From assembly GCF_003576645.1 (NCBI RefSeq), contig NC_044925.1:763475-827474 (forward strand): DNA of 64,000 nt. Direction: 5' to 3'. A program made the position numbers and the translations under genes. Position 1 is the stretch's first letter. Every line of letters begins with the position of its first letter. This document shows, one piece after another, positions 11,973-23,937 of the stretch. This DNA comes from Ipomoea triloba (taxonomy: Eukaryota; Streptophyta; Magnoliopsida; Solanales; Convolvulaceae). Below the pieces are notes generated by a model. The model was not told the DNA's origin. It ran no database searches and worked only from the letters and a program-made list of their open reading frames with translations.

Positions 11973-12611
11973 AAAGCTTAGCAAAGCAAAAGATAATGCA
12001 AATTAAATTCAAATTGAAACCCAGACCCTATAGACTACAGCTAGAGCTTAGCAAATGATGTTAGGAATGGCAGCTAACCAACCACAAGCTAGCTAAGGAA
12101 TAAGCAGGCAATTAGGATAATCAATGATATGATGTATTCTCTCTAGAAGTTTTAGTGCTTGTTTCATAGGCCCGCAATTTATTGTCTCTTATTTATTTTA
12201 ATGATAATAAATTATAGATCCATTTATATAATATAATATTTTATATAAATTACTCATTAAAGTATGTAAAAGTCGAAAATATAATTTATTTTCTCATATT
12301 ATAATCTCTAAGCATCCCCACATCTTCAAAAGAAATCAAACTTTTATTATTATTAAAGTTTTGCAAAATAGACAGTATTTTAGTATTCGCATCTTCAAGA
12401 CCAGACTGAGGCAAGTTATTGTGTGGACCGTGGTGTACATGAACTATAGTAAAAAACTACGTCATTTTGATATTTCAAAAAAAAAATTTGTTTCGCACGT
12501 ATTAGAATAAAATAAACATTATAGAATAAGATAATGTATTTTATGAGTTAGAATAATGTACTTTATATGTGTTTAAAATAATGAAATTTCTGGAATAAAA
12601 TAATGTATTTT

Positions 12612-12756
12612 TTTTTTGAAGACTACTGACTCTATTACAATATATAGGGTGCACAAGAATCAGTATTGTCTCCACTAAGACTTGAACCCACCACCTCCCA
12701 TATAAAGGGAAGGATTTGATGCCACTAGACCACAAAGTCCTTGGCAAATCATTATA
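12612..12756 (-). mobile_element. tRNA-derived SINE (group B), intact with 15-bp TSD
   Basis: The element is flanked by perfect AAAATAATGTATTTT duplications (12597-12611 and 12757-12771). Read on the minus strand it starts near CCAAGGACTTTGTGG, has an A-box-like GTGGTCTAGTGGCA, a B-box-like GGGTTCAAGTC, and ends GAGTCAGTAGTCTTC plus an A-run. It is a complete retroposon of the same group as the copy at 39834. Confidence 0.9.
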
Positions 12757-13218
12757 AAAATAATGTATTTTATATGTTTTTGGACCATGGTCGACACAAT
12801 CATGGTGGACTAATCTAACCTAGTTTCAGATGTCTTATTAGGGCTAACTATTCCAAGGGCTTTGTTGCATATACAAACACAACACTCCCTGACCTATTCT
12901 TACCCCTAACAATAACTCAATAAGGCCCAAATCTACCCTTCTAGGCTACCTGATTCATTCTAATCCAACTTTAAAACTTGAGTTGCTTGGTTTACCCCAA
13001 TTGTCTTAAACCTATTTTCACAAAATACACCCCAACTTTAAAATTTGAGTGGATCCTCCCGTCAAAGTAAGGACTGATTTTAACCGTCACATTATGATTC
13101 ATCAATGGTTAACAGTTTTAACAAAAAATTGTGCTAAGCTACTTGTGCAATCAAGAATTTCAACACAAAGACGATTCATTCCGACTGTATTATTGTTCAA
13201 ATTGTTCACTTGAACTAG

Positions 13219-13220
<2 letters not shown>

Positions 13221-13262
<42 letters not shown>
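13221..13262. repeat. (AT)n microsatellite
   Basis: About 20 TA/AT dinucleotides in a row. Confidence 0.95.
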
Positions 13263-13268
<6 letters not shown>

Positions 13269-14130
13269 GCTTGTGTGTAGTATTGTCGGAATATGTTATG
13301 AACATATCAACTACAAAGTGCCATGAGGTAAGGATCACCAAGCATGGTATGTCCTATGGATGTCCTAATCAAGCCAACCGGCCTTCACATTAATTAATTA
13401 ATAAATATAACCCTTCTCTCTCTCTGATCTCTCTTATTTTCTTTCTTATTCTTCTGCATGTTTAATTTGGATGCATACATCTTCAAAGTGGCCTTATCTT
13501 CTCCCCCAAAGCCCAAAACTTTAATATATATGCCCATCAGTCCATGCTTGTAATACTAGCTCCCTCTTTGAACCAACCAAATTCTAACATGGGCCGTTGC
13601 CCAAGTCCCACCATACTATAAGTTTTTTTGAGTACATCTTTTTTAGAACACCCTAACATATCTATAGTATCTGCTCAACAAATTATAGAAAGCAACAATG
13701 ATGCCATCAAACCGTAATGTATGAGCTATGAGTTTATTTTGGACAAGAAACGAATATTTTCTGTATATGGTGTTATCTATCAATTCTGTTCTCTTTATTT
13801 TTAGTTTTGATAATACTATATCACGCTATATATGGTTGTCAAAATTTTAAATGTATGTGTATTTTTAATTTGTTTGTTTTTGTTTAAGACATTTAGTGAA
13901 AGTGCTTATGTGCAAAGCAATGTTATAGACAAATCAAACATACCTAATTGACCCCAATTAGTTGAAAATTATATATATCAAAGTTTAAATGTATCCATAA
14001 ACAATTGTTAAGTTGGAACCTCTTGTCAACATATACCAAATTCTTAGTATATGTTAAGGTTAGGATGATCATGCATATGTTGTCTACTGTCTGTGGATAT
14101 ATGTCATAATCAAGCCAACCTTCACAATAC

Positions 14131-14166
<36 letters not shown>
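14131..14166. repeat. (CT)n microsatellite
   Basis: About 17 CT repeats, followed by a T/A-rich stretch. Confidence 0.95.
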
Positions 14167-14169
<3 letters not shown>

Positions 14170-14734
14170 TTTTTTTTTTTTATAAAAAAAAAAATTGTGT
14201 CCGCCTCAAGGTGAGACTGGATAAAGGGTCAAGGCTGCAAGTTAGGGAGACTTGTGAAGCAATCAAAGAATAAAAATGGCAAATAAAGCACTTACATAGT
14301 ACCTACAATTGCTTGATTCCACATTCTCAACTAGCACTTTCCAGAATGAAATTGTGTCCTTTTTTTTTTCCCTCATGAAAATTTATTATTTAATTAAATT
14401 ATTAAAATTTGGCTCTTGATAAATTTTGAGACTAATTAAATCTTTTGATTTAATAACCTTCGCATCTATGTTTATTAAAATTTTACATCAAGAAAATGTT
14501 TAATAATTGTGAAGATTATCGTATTTAAAGTTTAAGATGAATCTTTGAACATAATGTGTAGTTGTATAAGTAAAAAGTTGTGAGTCAGAAAACCATTTGC
14601 TGTGTGCCCAAATCCGGCCAATTGGATGTTTGGACTAAGACAATACTAAAAGCAACAAAGTTGGCGATCATGCATATCGAAGTTCAAGCAAAGCTTCCAT
14701 TCAATGATCTCGTAGGATGATGCTTTATTTTCTT

Positions 14735-14945
14735 TTTGGGTGATGAGAAAAATTCGCAATCACACTATTTAAGAGTGTTTGTTAAGTAAACTCTATTTAT
14801 ATGTAATAGTTCACATATTACATAAACCATGTAAATTGTACTAGAAACACCATGTGCATGCGATAGGTTCGACTAATAGAGTGTTGACAATAATCAAACT
14901 CAACAACTTTGAATACGACGCGACTGTACGAGAGTCATGCTTCAC
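14735..14945 (-). mobile_element. SINE-like repeat (group C), fullest copy
   Basis: The copy starts GGGTGATGAGAAAAATTCGC and ends ACGAGAGTCATGCTTCACCC on the plus strand. On the minus strand the start is tRNA-like, as in the copy at 29330. Shared internal landmarks are AAATTGTACTAGAAA and TCAAACTCA.CAACTTTGAAT. Confidence 0.6.
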
Positions 14946-15867
14946 CCATGTTTCTTAACATAGGTTTTAGCTTTCATTTTTAGGTTCCAAATTTGGATAT
15001 GGATTTTGGATATGATGTTTATATGTGACCATTTAATCTAGTCGAGTTTCGCTCAAACCTCAGCTCATTCAATAATAGCTCTCCTAAAAGCATTGTTGTA
15101 GTAAACATGAGTCCAATATCGGTACCATATTATGTTGAAGTTTACATTAGGAAAAAAAAGAATATTGTGGGTTAATAAAATTTCTTAGTATACCAACAAT
15201 CCAACATATATGGGTTTTGATGACTTGGGTATACAACTCAACTGTTCAACTAGGTCAAAATAAGTTCATAAACTTTAATTTATTTTGCTAGCAACTGCAT
15301 GTGCTGAGATCGAACCCTAATAAGGATAAAAATAAATAAATAAATTGATGAATTTGAGGGCATGTTGACCAGTTGAGATACACCGGACAGAAGCGTTGAA
15401 ATAGCTCTAAGTTTTTCGTTCAAACGTATATATGGGTTTTGACCACTCTTCCACTATACTATTATGGGTGGTATAGATTTAGACTTTGAAAGAAGCAGTC
15501 TTACACCAATTCAATGAACTTACATTATTTGACACTATGGTCAAAAACACAGTACGCAGTACTCTTTATATAACAACTATTTGTGACACTATGGTGTGCT
15601 GATATTAACTTCACTAACTTATATGTGACAATTATTTTGTCAAATAATATTTGGTAACTTGGTACTATATGGTGTTTTCTAACCAGAAAGCCACATTGAT
15701 GTTAATTAGTTATTTATAATTTATAAATGTTGCAATAGGTTATTATTGACTAGATTGATGTTTTAATGCCTGTTAATTTTCATACATTGTATCTTTTTTG
15801 TATTTTTTAAAGAGAAGCTAGACTAAAAAAAAAAAGATATTAAATCAATTAATATTCTCTTTATGTA

Positions 15868-15931
15868 ATGCTTAAGGTGCGTAACCGCACAACCGCACGG
15901 GAACCCTTCCACATATATATATATATATATG
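15868..15931. repeat. Short fragment plus (AT)n microsatellite
   Basis: TTAAGGTGCGTAACCGCAC and ACCGCACGGGAAC precede (AT)n at 15914-15931. The same words, reverse-complemented, appear beside the (AT)n at 34727-34770, where GTTCTCGTGCGG follows the microsatellite. A common repeat appears tied to AT microsatellites. Confidence 0.6.
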
Positions 15932-16345
15932 GTTGAGCTCCTATGAAAATTTGCAGTCATGTGAGAAAGTGCAAACTAATCTCATTCATCCATCTAAAAT
16001 GAACAAAGGTTGAAAATTAAGGAAAATAGAAAAAAATATATATGGTAATGTCTATGTATTTACGATAGTGCATTCAAAAACACTTGATAGTACATCGGTG
16101 GATAATTATTAATAGTGCATACACGTGAGTGCATTAATATAAATTGCGAGTGCACAACCCGCTATCTGCAAATGTATTATCAAGCATTTCCAAAAGTACA
16201 GTAACGTTGTAATTATAGAAATAGCACGTATTGTGTTTTTTCAATTCCTTAATTTTCAACTCTTGATTATCTCGAATGGACAGATAAGATTAGTTCTTAC
16301 ATTCTCACGAGACTACTAGTTCCCATTTGGTCCTAATTAATTCTC
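15932..16345. mobile_element. Foldback MITE in AT-rich DNA
   Basis: The left arm (about 15955-16025: GTGAGAAAGTGC, AACTAATCTCATTCATCCAT, GGTTGAAAATTAAGGAA) reappears reverse-complemented on the right (about 16240-16315: TTCCTTAATTTTCAACTC, GATTAGTTCTTACATTCTCAC). It sits directly after (AT)n, with a TATA-rich stretch beyond the right arm. That placement resembles MITEs known to target TA microsatellites. No transposase is present. Confidence 0.65.
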
Positions 16346-16700
16346 TCTCTATATAATATATAAAGAAATATAATTAATTTCGTAAAGTAATTAAGACTTG
16401 GTAATTAAAATTCAAATCAGCATGCATAATAGGAAAATATTTTTTTTACATATATGGAAATTTATTATAGATTTAGAATCATTCCAATTATATATAATTT
16501 TTTTAATTATGTTCTTTTTATATATGTGCATATACTGTAATAAATACTTTTATTATTTTACCAAATTAAGCTGACAATTATTTGGTAATATTTATTACAA
16601 AAATAGAGAATTTGTTTTTGAGAAATAAACTGTAATTAATATTTTTATTATTTTACCAAATTAAGTTATGCATTCCTAAATATTTCATAAAATACAATGA

Positions 16701-17335
16701 CTCTGTTTGGCCGAGCTTATTTAGGAGCTTATAGCTTATTTTAAGCTACTAATAAGATATAAGCTCTGTTTGGTATGTTCTCAAAATAAGCAAGTAGCTT
16801 AAAATAAGAGCTTATTTTGAAACGCTACTTGGGGTAGCTTTTCAAAATAAGCTAGTAGCTTTTTAACTTTTTTCCATCTTTATCCTTATTATTTTAAATA
16901 AATGACATCCTTTACCCCTCTCAATTAAAACCCTTTTGACATTTTTTTTTCATTATGTTTTGTTGTAATTTTAGTTTGATATTTATGTTTGAACATTAAT
17001 TTTTGTATGAACTAATCTTATAAATTATAAATATTTTTTTTTACTTTATATATTTTCAAATATATGTTCTTACTTTATATTTTATTTAAATATATTGATT
17101 TCATTATTTTATATTTTAATATATAAGCAAACCTATTTAAATTTAAAATTATTTAAAATGTATGAAGATGTCATTTTTAGTCTTTTTACATTTATCAGCT
17201 TATCAAAAAGCTAATTTTACCAAATACTTTTAAGCATAACAGCTCTTCAGATTTCAGCTTCGAGCTTATAGCTTTTCAGTTTTCAGCTACTTTTCAGCTT
17301 TCAGCTACCTTTTCAGCTAGGTTTGCCAAACATAG
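16701..17335. mobile_element. Non-autonomous TIR element, hAT-like MITE
   Basis: Ends CTCTGTTTGGC and GCCAAACATAG are inverted repeats with one mismatch. Both subterminal regions are full of AGCTTAT/TTTTCAGCT words, a layout common in plant hAT-type MITEs. No perfect 8-bp target duplication is visible (TACAATGA against CCAATATG), so family assignment is tentative. Confidence 0.7.
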
Positions 17336-17742
17336 CCAATATGTATATGTTGGGAAAAAGACTTTTAATTTGAGAATGACTTATTGGCTCCTTCAGTTAG
17401 AATACATTGTATTTCATGAAATATAATATATTGGGAAAAAAGTTATTGTCAATTAGAAGTGATACGGAGAACGACTTTTTGGCTTGCTTAGCTAGAACAT
17501 ATTGTATTTTATAAAATATAATATATTGGGACAAAAATTCTCATTAGCTACCGAGAATGACTCGTTGGCTTACATGGCTAGAACCCAAAAAGCTCTCATC
17601 AGGTAGAAGTGATTTGTTGGCTTATTAATTGGCTAGAACATATTGCATTTCGTCTCAAGAATTGACATTGAAAATAACACATTAGCTTATTATATGTTAG
17701 AAGTGATACTATACTATAGACATCTTTTTAACTCAAATATAT

Positions 17743-17808
17743 ATGTAGTCCCGTTTTTTTTTTTTTGAAAACTTTTTTTTTTTTTTTTTGAAAACATGTA
17801 GTCCCGTT
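17743..17808 (-). mobile_element. Dimeric tail-only insertion with 13-bp TSD
   Basis: The insert 17756-17795 is two head-to-tail units, each a T-run plus GAAAAC. It lies between perfect ATGTAGTCCCGTT copies at 17743-17755 and 17796-17808. The doubled unit suggests slippage during reverse transcription or two successive events. Confidence 0.85.
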
Positions 17809-18153
17809 GATTTTTATTTATTTAATTGTATTTTGACCCCAAAAAACAAAACACTCACACCAAAACTATCTACTAATAAAATAAAAATTCCCAATTAGAA
17901 AAAGATAATCACAAAAGTTTTTTTTTATTATTATTTTTTGTGATTAGGAAGGAATTTGAGTATTTGACCGTAACAAATGGATTAGACAGAAGAATGTTAT
18001 CATCATCTCCCATTCAATTATGGGATTAAAATGACAAAAGAATATATAATCAGTATATCTACAATCAAAATCCACCAAAACAATGTAAACCAAATTTATG
18101 TAAAAAAAAAAAAAATCTTTAAAAAAATTAAATAGAGTTTTAAGGTTGGACTA

Positions 18154-19902
18154 TCATCTACTCTGCCAAGCCAATCGGAGACCCGCCGGAGATTCCACGC
18201 CGAACCATCTCCGCGTCAGCAATTTCAACCCCTCATCGTACACGTCACAGAATCTCATCGCCCAACCCTCCGGCTCGACCGGCCTGTAACCTAGACCGGG
18301 AGTCCGGTCATTCGAGTTCGGATTCTCCTGCCGGGTCCAGTCGATCACATACGCCGAAACCCTCCGCCGGAACTTCGCCTTAAACTCCGGCCACGCCTGA
18401 TACTTATAGTGATTCACCGCCATATCTTCGAGCTTCACCTTAACCGTCTTAAACCCCGGCTTCAACTTAAAATGATGAATTACATTAACCAATGAAAAAT
18501 CCACGGCGTCCAATAAAACAATCGATTTGTGCCGATTTTCCTTCTTTCTCCGGCAATTATACCCCTGCGTTACGCCCGCCGTCGGGTGGGAAGTCCGGTT
18601 CGACGGCCCGAACTCGAGACAAGCCACGCTGAGTTGCGCCACGTCACCGGTTTCCGGTAAAACGGAGTGTAATAGCGATTGTGAGGGCGCGTGGAAATCG
18701 TCCCACGATTTTGAATACAAAAACTCGTCGACGTCGGTGAATATCATCCATTTACACGAGCTATTAGCGTATACTGTGCTGTGCGAAAAACCGGCTTCTT
18801 GAGTTTTCGGCCATGGCCAAAAATAGGTTGTTACGTCGATTCCTTGTTGTTGTACGAGGTTTTTCACTGTTTGTCGCAATTCGTCGTCGCTGTTATTGTC
18901 GTAAAGTATGAATCTTTCGACTCCGATTCGAGAATGATACATAACCCATTCTTTTAAGTTTTTCGCGACGTTATATACCATTGTGGCGGCGCAGAGCTTG
19001 GACTTTTTATTTCCCGGTTCAGTTCCCGGTTCGGTTTCCGGTTCGGGGAGGTGGAGAGGCGGGTTGTAGAAAGCCACGGTGGGGACGATGATCGGATTGG
19101 GTCCCACGATTTCGAGGGAGACTTTGATGAGCTGTTTTTTTCCGGCAGGGAATTCCGGTAGCTTACAGCGAAAGACTTCTTGTATTGAGCTGGTGACGGC
19201 GGTTTTGACGGCGTTAATTGTGTCATCTCCCGGGAAGAAAACGCAACGGAGTTCCGTTGGGTTCCGGTTGATGCCTTGACGGTTGTTAACGCCTTTCACG
19301 AACAAAACGACGTCGTCCGCCGTCGTGATAGAGTCGTACGCGAGAAAGTTCCACTGGAGCAGAGACGGTTGCGAATTTTCCGGGGGAGAAGTGAAATTGA
19401 TCAGAGAAGACGAGAGAGTCAAAATCGGTTGCTTATTCACCTTTCTCCGGCGAGCGCTTCTCGGAGACTCGCACTTGAACAGTGACCGATCGGGAAACGG
19501 CAACACTCCGACGGGGATCGCCGGCGAGGATTCTCCCTGCTCGAATACGCAGACGTAGGGGTCATCTTCATCCAAATTCAACGGCGAATATTCCGGCGAG
19601 GCCACCACAAACACCTCCCAGTCCGGCACCGCGACGGCCACCGCCGGAATCGCCGGCGCGGTGGAGATCACTCGACGGCCAGGGGCGGCTCCGCCGGCTC
19701 CCAGTCGGAAATTCTCAGTGATGAGCTTATTCGCCGTAAAGTCTGCTGCGCTTTTGGTGGTTCGCGGCTGAGCGACGCCGGAAAAGGGGACGGCGTAATA
19801 AGAAACGGCGGCATGATAGATGCAACGGTTGTAGAGCAAGCCGAAGAAGATGAAAAGCGAAACGACGACGTACGCGGAGTTCCCACGAGCCTTTCTGGCC
19901 AT
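18154..19902 (-). CDS. Glycosyltransferase family 92 protein (DUF23)
   Basis: Single-exon reading frame of 582 aa. An N-terminal hydrophobic segment (about residues 10-27) after a basic start fits a type II membrane anchor, so the product probably acts in the Golgi lumen. The GT92/DUF23 core spans about 300-540: CAATMVYNVAKNLKEWVMYH, then LYDNNS, WPWP and FTDVDEF, whose DVD (390-392) fits the divalent-metal/nucleotide-sugar site of this fold. Arabidopsis relatives include At1g27200; the more distant GALS proteins are pectic galactan galactosyltransferases, but sugar and acceptor cannot be read here. The coding DNA is much more GC-rich than its surroundings. A short acidic/Pro repeat (EPETEPGTEPG) precedes the catalytic domain. 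The start codon is the first ATG and directly precedes the anchor. Confidence 0.93.
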   Translation of the reverse strand: MARKARGNSAYVVVSLFIFFGLLYNRCIYHAAVSYYAVPFSGVAQPRTTKSAADFTANKLITENFRLGAGGAAPGRRVISTAPAIPAVAVAVPDWEVFVVASPEYSPLNLDEDDPYVCVFEQGESSPAIPVGVLPFPDRSLFKCESPRSARRRKVNKQPILTLSSSLINFTSPPENSQPSLLQWNFLAYDSITTADDVVLFVKGVNNRQGINRNPTELRCVFFPGDDTINAVKTAVTSSIQEVFRCKLPEFPAGKKQLIKVSLEIVGPNPIIVPTVAFYNPPLHLPEPETEPGTEPGNKKSKLCAATMVYNVAKNLKEWVMYHSRIGVERFILYDNNSDDELRQTVKNLVQQQGIDVTTYFWPWPKTQEAGFSHSTVYANSSCKWMIFTDVDEFLYSKSWDDFHAPSQSLLHSVLPETGDVAQLSVACLEFGPSNRTSHPTAGVTQGYNCRRKKENRHKSIVLLDAVDFSLVNVIHHFKLKPGFKTVKVKLEDMAVNHYKYQAWPEFKAKFRRRVSAYVIDWTRQENPNSNDRTPGLGYRPVEPEGWAMRFCDVYDEGLKLLTRRWFGVESPAGLRLAWQSR

Positions 19903-20160
19903 TGAGAATCCGGAAGGTGTTAATGGAAGAATGAAACAGAGATGCTGCGTTAAAAACAGGGAAGAATATAAACCGAGAAAGGATTATGGGTCGGGTCGGA
20001 TATTGTTGCCTTTTCTAAAATGCGATTATTTTGGGATATCTTTTCAATAGTAGAGTCTTATTTGGCAACAACATCTTTTTCTCTTTTTATTTTTTAATAG
20101 AAAATAAATTCTAATTTAATTCTATAAATATTTTTAAAGGATTAATAAGGGAACTACCCT

Positions 20161-20485
20161 GTTGGGACCGGTAAAAGACATCGTTTCTGAGTGTATTGCT
20201 TTGATCAATCGGGATTGGACTATAAGAGTTACTTACACTCCTAGGGAAACTAATAAGGTGGCGGATGAGCTCGCAAATAATGTTCTGAAGAATAGATATG
20301 CCTCGTTTGAGTGTACTGATTCTTCGGTGAAAATTAAGCGCCTAGTGGAGGATGATAAAATTAGTATGTTGTGTTGCTCGTTAAGAGCGAGAACGGGCAT
20401 TAACTCGCTTTGGGTTACCCCTTCTTTAGTATCCAAAAAATATACATTATTTTATGATTTTAAATTACAATTTTTTTATGCATAA
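20161..20485 (+). pseudogene. RNase H remnant of a LINE retrotransposon
   Basis: The reading frame gives VSECIALINRDWTIRVTYTP followed by RETNKVADELANNV. This matches the C-terminal end of the RVT_3-type RNase H domain carried by plant LINE polyproteins (hydrophobic helix, Pro-Arg-Glu-x-Asn, x-Ala-Asp-x-Leu-Ala). No reverse transcriptase or upstream part is present, as in a 5'-truncated insertion. It ends in AT-rich DNA without a clear A-tail. Confidence 0.75.
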
Positions 20486-20892
20486 CATTATATTATTGTA
20501 GCATTGTTTAATACTCCTTATAATATATGACTACAGATTTTGTTACATTCCATTATCAAAATTGTCTTTTTGAATGCTTGATGTGGCAGTATTATACTAT
20601 TATACGACTTTTTCTATTTAACTATTACTCCGTATATGAACTTTTTTTTTTTTTAATAAAAATGCATATTTAATACATCGTCCAAATATATACAAGTGTT
20701 ATATGTCAGCAGAAAACAATAATATGTCACCTCATTCAAATAAAAATTATACTTGACTAGATTTTTTTATTTGTTATTTTCTGCATATAAGTTAAATAAT
20801 TATGTTTCTTACAATTAAATATTTATTATAATTTTTTAAAAAAAATCCTTGTCAATGTGCTGGGATGCTTCAGTGTGGTGTATAACACTTAG

Positions 20893-21120
20893 AGCATTCC
20901 CATTGATGTTTTGTTTTTTGGATTTTTGTTATATATAGTTTTTATGAGGTGGATGAGAAATGTGAGATTGTTTTGCAAGTTTGATTTAGATTTTAAAAAA
21001 TTGAAAAGTCAGCCATGTTTGTGAAATGTGTGCGTCTAATAAGCGCGTTAAAAGCTGCTAATAACTTCCAAATTCTGAACCAATAGGTATATTCTTATAC
21101 TCTGACGATGCATCAAATAT
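20893..21120. mobile_element. Partial PIF/Harbinger-type MITE
   Basis: It begins GAGCATTCCCATTGATG preceded by TTA, the end type seen in the complete elements at 31068 and 35863. A matching right end was not found, so the boundary given is approximate. Confidence 0.45.
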
Positions 21121-21224
21121 TTTGTCATAAGTGAATCAGTCAATTTATTATGAATAAACTTGATAATATTTAATATGTCAGGAAATAATAAATATTATAA
21201 TATAATTTTATGTTAAAAGAATTA

Positions 21225-21255
<31 letters not shown>

Positions 21256-22399
21256 AGCACTTTTCATGTTGAATTCATATTATTGCTATTGTATATCTTT
21301 AGTAAGAAGGGATCTTATAAAAGTGTGATCCTTATGTATCCTTGCTTGGTTTATAATGGAGATTCTATGTTCTCATATGACTTTGAACTAGAATATTTTT
21401 TTTTCTTTAATTATATGATTTCTATATCCTTACTTGTTGGTTCAATCATACCGTCCATATTATATGGTATTTCAACCCTTATTTGATTTATATATATACA
21501 TTTTTGGTGCTATGGCCTCCAAACTGCACAGATGGATGTTGATAAGAATTATAATTATAATTATAATTATAATTTTTTTTCTGCTCTTTTAAATTGTTTA
21601 ATTTACGAAAAAATTTGTAATTGCTAAAAAAAATGCGTTCTGGGTAAGGTTTGCTTAGAAATCCAAGTTAACTAATTAAAAGATCACAACAAATTAAATC
21701 AGATTAGGTTGTTCTGACTAGCTCAAATTAAAAAGGTCAATAGATAGTTCTTATAGTCGAAACCTTGTGATTATTAAGTCAATCACAATACCAATTTGGC
21801 GGGGTTGCATCATGCATGTCTCATATATATAAAGAAAATATAGACTAAATTTTAGAATTATTATCTAAAATTGGAAATTTATAAGCTAAAAATTAGTTAG
21901 AAATTCCTTTCGGAATTACGTGTTTGGGTTTGGTAAGAGATTCTATTGCCAGTTGAGTGTCCACTGAGGTTGTGCCACTTGGCATGTGATGGCGTGCACG
22001 TTTGAACTATATTTGAGCATACATAAAGTGCCACTCTTTTTAATTTATTTAGATATCATTTTTCAACACAAAAATTTAGGTTTCTCCACAAGACTTTGAT
22101 TTATGAAAACATTCACTGATATTACTTTAAAATGTGATTTGAGTGAAGACAACTTTGTGACTTTACAATGATTCAAACCAAAAAAATTAATAAGTAATTC
22201 CTTTTTATAAGGAGTTAAATTTGAAACTATGTTACCAAATCAACTATTTGACTAACTCGGTCGGAATTGTACAACCTTACATTAGTCTAATTAATCATTC
22301 TAAGGACTTCAATATGAGATTATGATATACACCGTAAGCCCGTATTACGAATATCTTTCATTAAAATCATAAATAAATAGTTTCATAAAATATAATTTT

Positions 22400-22560
22400 T
22401 TGAGTGACTAGTGAAACTCGTACTCATTTCATTTAAGGGTGTGTACTTTGGTAAACCTCACTCATATGTGTAATAATCCGCAAATTATGTAGAAAAAAAA
22501 AATAAAGCACATTTAAAATATTTTTTGGATGGGATCGACTAAGAAGATGTCAGTGTAAAA
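22400..22560 (-). mobile_element. SINE-like repeat (group C), partial
   Basis: GAGTGACTAGTGAAACTCG, then TTTAAGGGTGTGTACTTTGG and CTCATATGTGTAATAATCCG, parallels the copy at 14735. The tRNA-like end is missing or diverged. Confidence 0.55.
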
Positions 22561-23937
22561 TACAAATTTAAATAAACAATTTAGAGGAATTATTAAATTA
22601 TATATTATTAAAGCAATGATTAGTAATTAGTGCTAATGAAAGTATGAATGGTTTATCCAGTCAAAGTCAAAGAAACACGTCTGTATCATTTCTGTTGTAT
22701 ATAGTCTTCGACGGCAACTGCAGCCCTACGGTAACGACAGATTCCATGCAGCCGCCGCCATTGATCGTTCGTTAGGGTGTTTGTTCGAAAACATTTAAGT
22801 TTTTCATGAGTTAAGTGAAATGTAAAAAAAAAACTAAAAAATTTTAGCAAATTCGATCCTTAATTCTCTTAGGATATTGGTTAGTAAGATTCATGCATGT
22901 ATTGCATTGACTCGATCTTTTAGTGCAGTTGAAGCTGAATTTTGGGTTGTGCTAAAGGGTTTGTAGGTTGTGTGAGATAGAAGGTCTTAGCATGTGATTC
23001 AATGTACTTGTCGTGAATTGGTTGCCTAGCTAGTAGCTACAACTAAAATGTATTGGGGTCCTTTGCTTAAGATCTTAGGCTATGGATACTTTGTCTAGAA
23101 AATGCAAGATTTATTAACTTAACGCTTTCACAGTCCAGTCTAACAGATTACGGAGGAGGACCAATGTTTGGTGCCAAAGAGGAACTACCCCACAAGGTCA
23201 CAATATGATGAAACTCCCACAGTAAGACTATTAGATAAATTACATTAATTCAGCAGCTCATTTGGTGGTGCTCTCATATGATCTAGTACCCAAAATGAAC
23301 TACCTGTCCCTACAAAAGAGTGATACTTCCACACTGCAAGTATCAAGGCTTGATCTTGAGTTTAACTGAACTATCTGTGCAGACGGAACTATATGGATAC
23401 TTGATCATGCACCAATAGAGATACAATGCTTCTTGGCTAATGACTGCAATGGATATGAGTTAGGCCGAGGAGGGTGTGCTGGGTAGCAAGTTCCAAAACA
23501 AACATACATACATATACAACACAAGTGAAATGGTAAGTGCTTTAGGGTAAAGACAAGTTGAAAGTTGCAAGTAGAGGAATTTTGGAATCCAAATTAAGCA
23601 CTGAGTAGTAGTTACGGACATAATACAATACAATTTTTAAATGTATGATTTGATTGATATTCTAAAAAGAAATTCACCATTTCTCTATTCTCTTCTTTTT
23701 TTTTTTTGTTCTTTTTCTTTTTTATCTAAACTGCGGGATTCAAAGGTTGGGTGCTGAAGACATCCCCCTGAGTTTCAACCCAAAAAAATTGAATACACAA
23801 TCTGTACAAGTTTTCTCCCCAGTAGTAGAGTTCCTACGCTTTTTCTGTTACACTGCTGCTGAGCTATCTTACCTTTTCCTTCATTAGCGTCCAATTGCAC
23901 AACACCTCGAACCTTTGCGATTAGTTATAGGGCCTAA

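Larger units (their letters stand above)
8972..18153. other. Gene-free repeat-rich intergenic region
   Basis: No coding gene was recognised in about 9 kb of AT-rich DNA. It holds group C SINE fragments (9300-9440, 9571-9650), several SINEs and MITEs listed separately, microsatellites, and many poly-A/T tracts. The stretch 9660-10230 and most of 12830-13200 show nothing identifiable. Confidence 0.7.
20486..23937. other. Intergenic region between GT92 and bromodomain genes
   Basis: No gene was recognised. It includes one end of a PIF/Harbinger-type MITE (20893), an A24-like run (about 21227-21250), an ATAATT microsatellite (21549-21573) and a group C SINE (22400-22560). The stretch 23100-23700 is less AT-rich and may include 3' UTR of the bromodomain gene, but I see no coding there. 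Confidence 0.6.

Noticed and set aside
12612..12756. tRNA genes at the A-box/B-box pairs of the SINEs (also 11756, 39834, 41254)
   Set aside because: The A and B boxes are present but no cloverleaf with acceptor stem could be drawn; A-tails and TSDs identify retroposons.
18527..19886. Several plus- and minus-strand frames of 66-91 codons
   Set aside because: They are shadows of the GC-rich GT92 coding exon in other frames.
23100..23700. A further gene downstream of the bromodomain gene
   Set aside because: The composition is gene-like, but no frame of useful length and no domain is visible; it may be 3' UTR.
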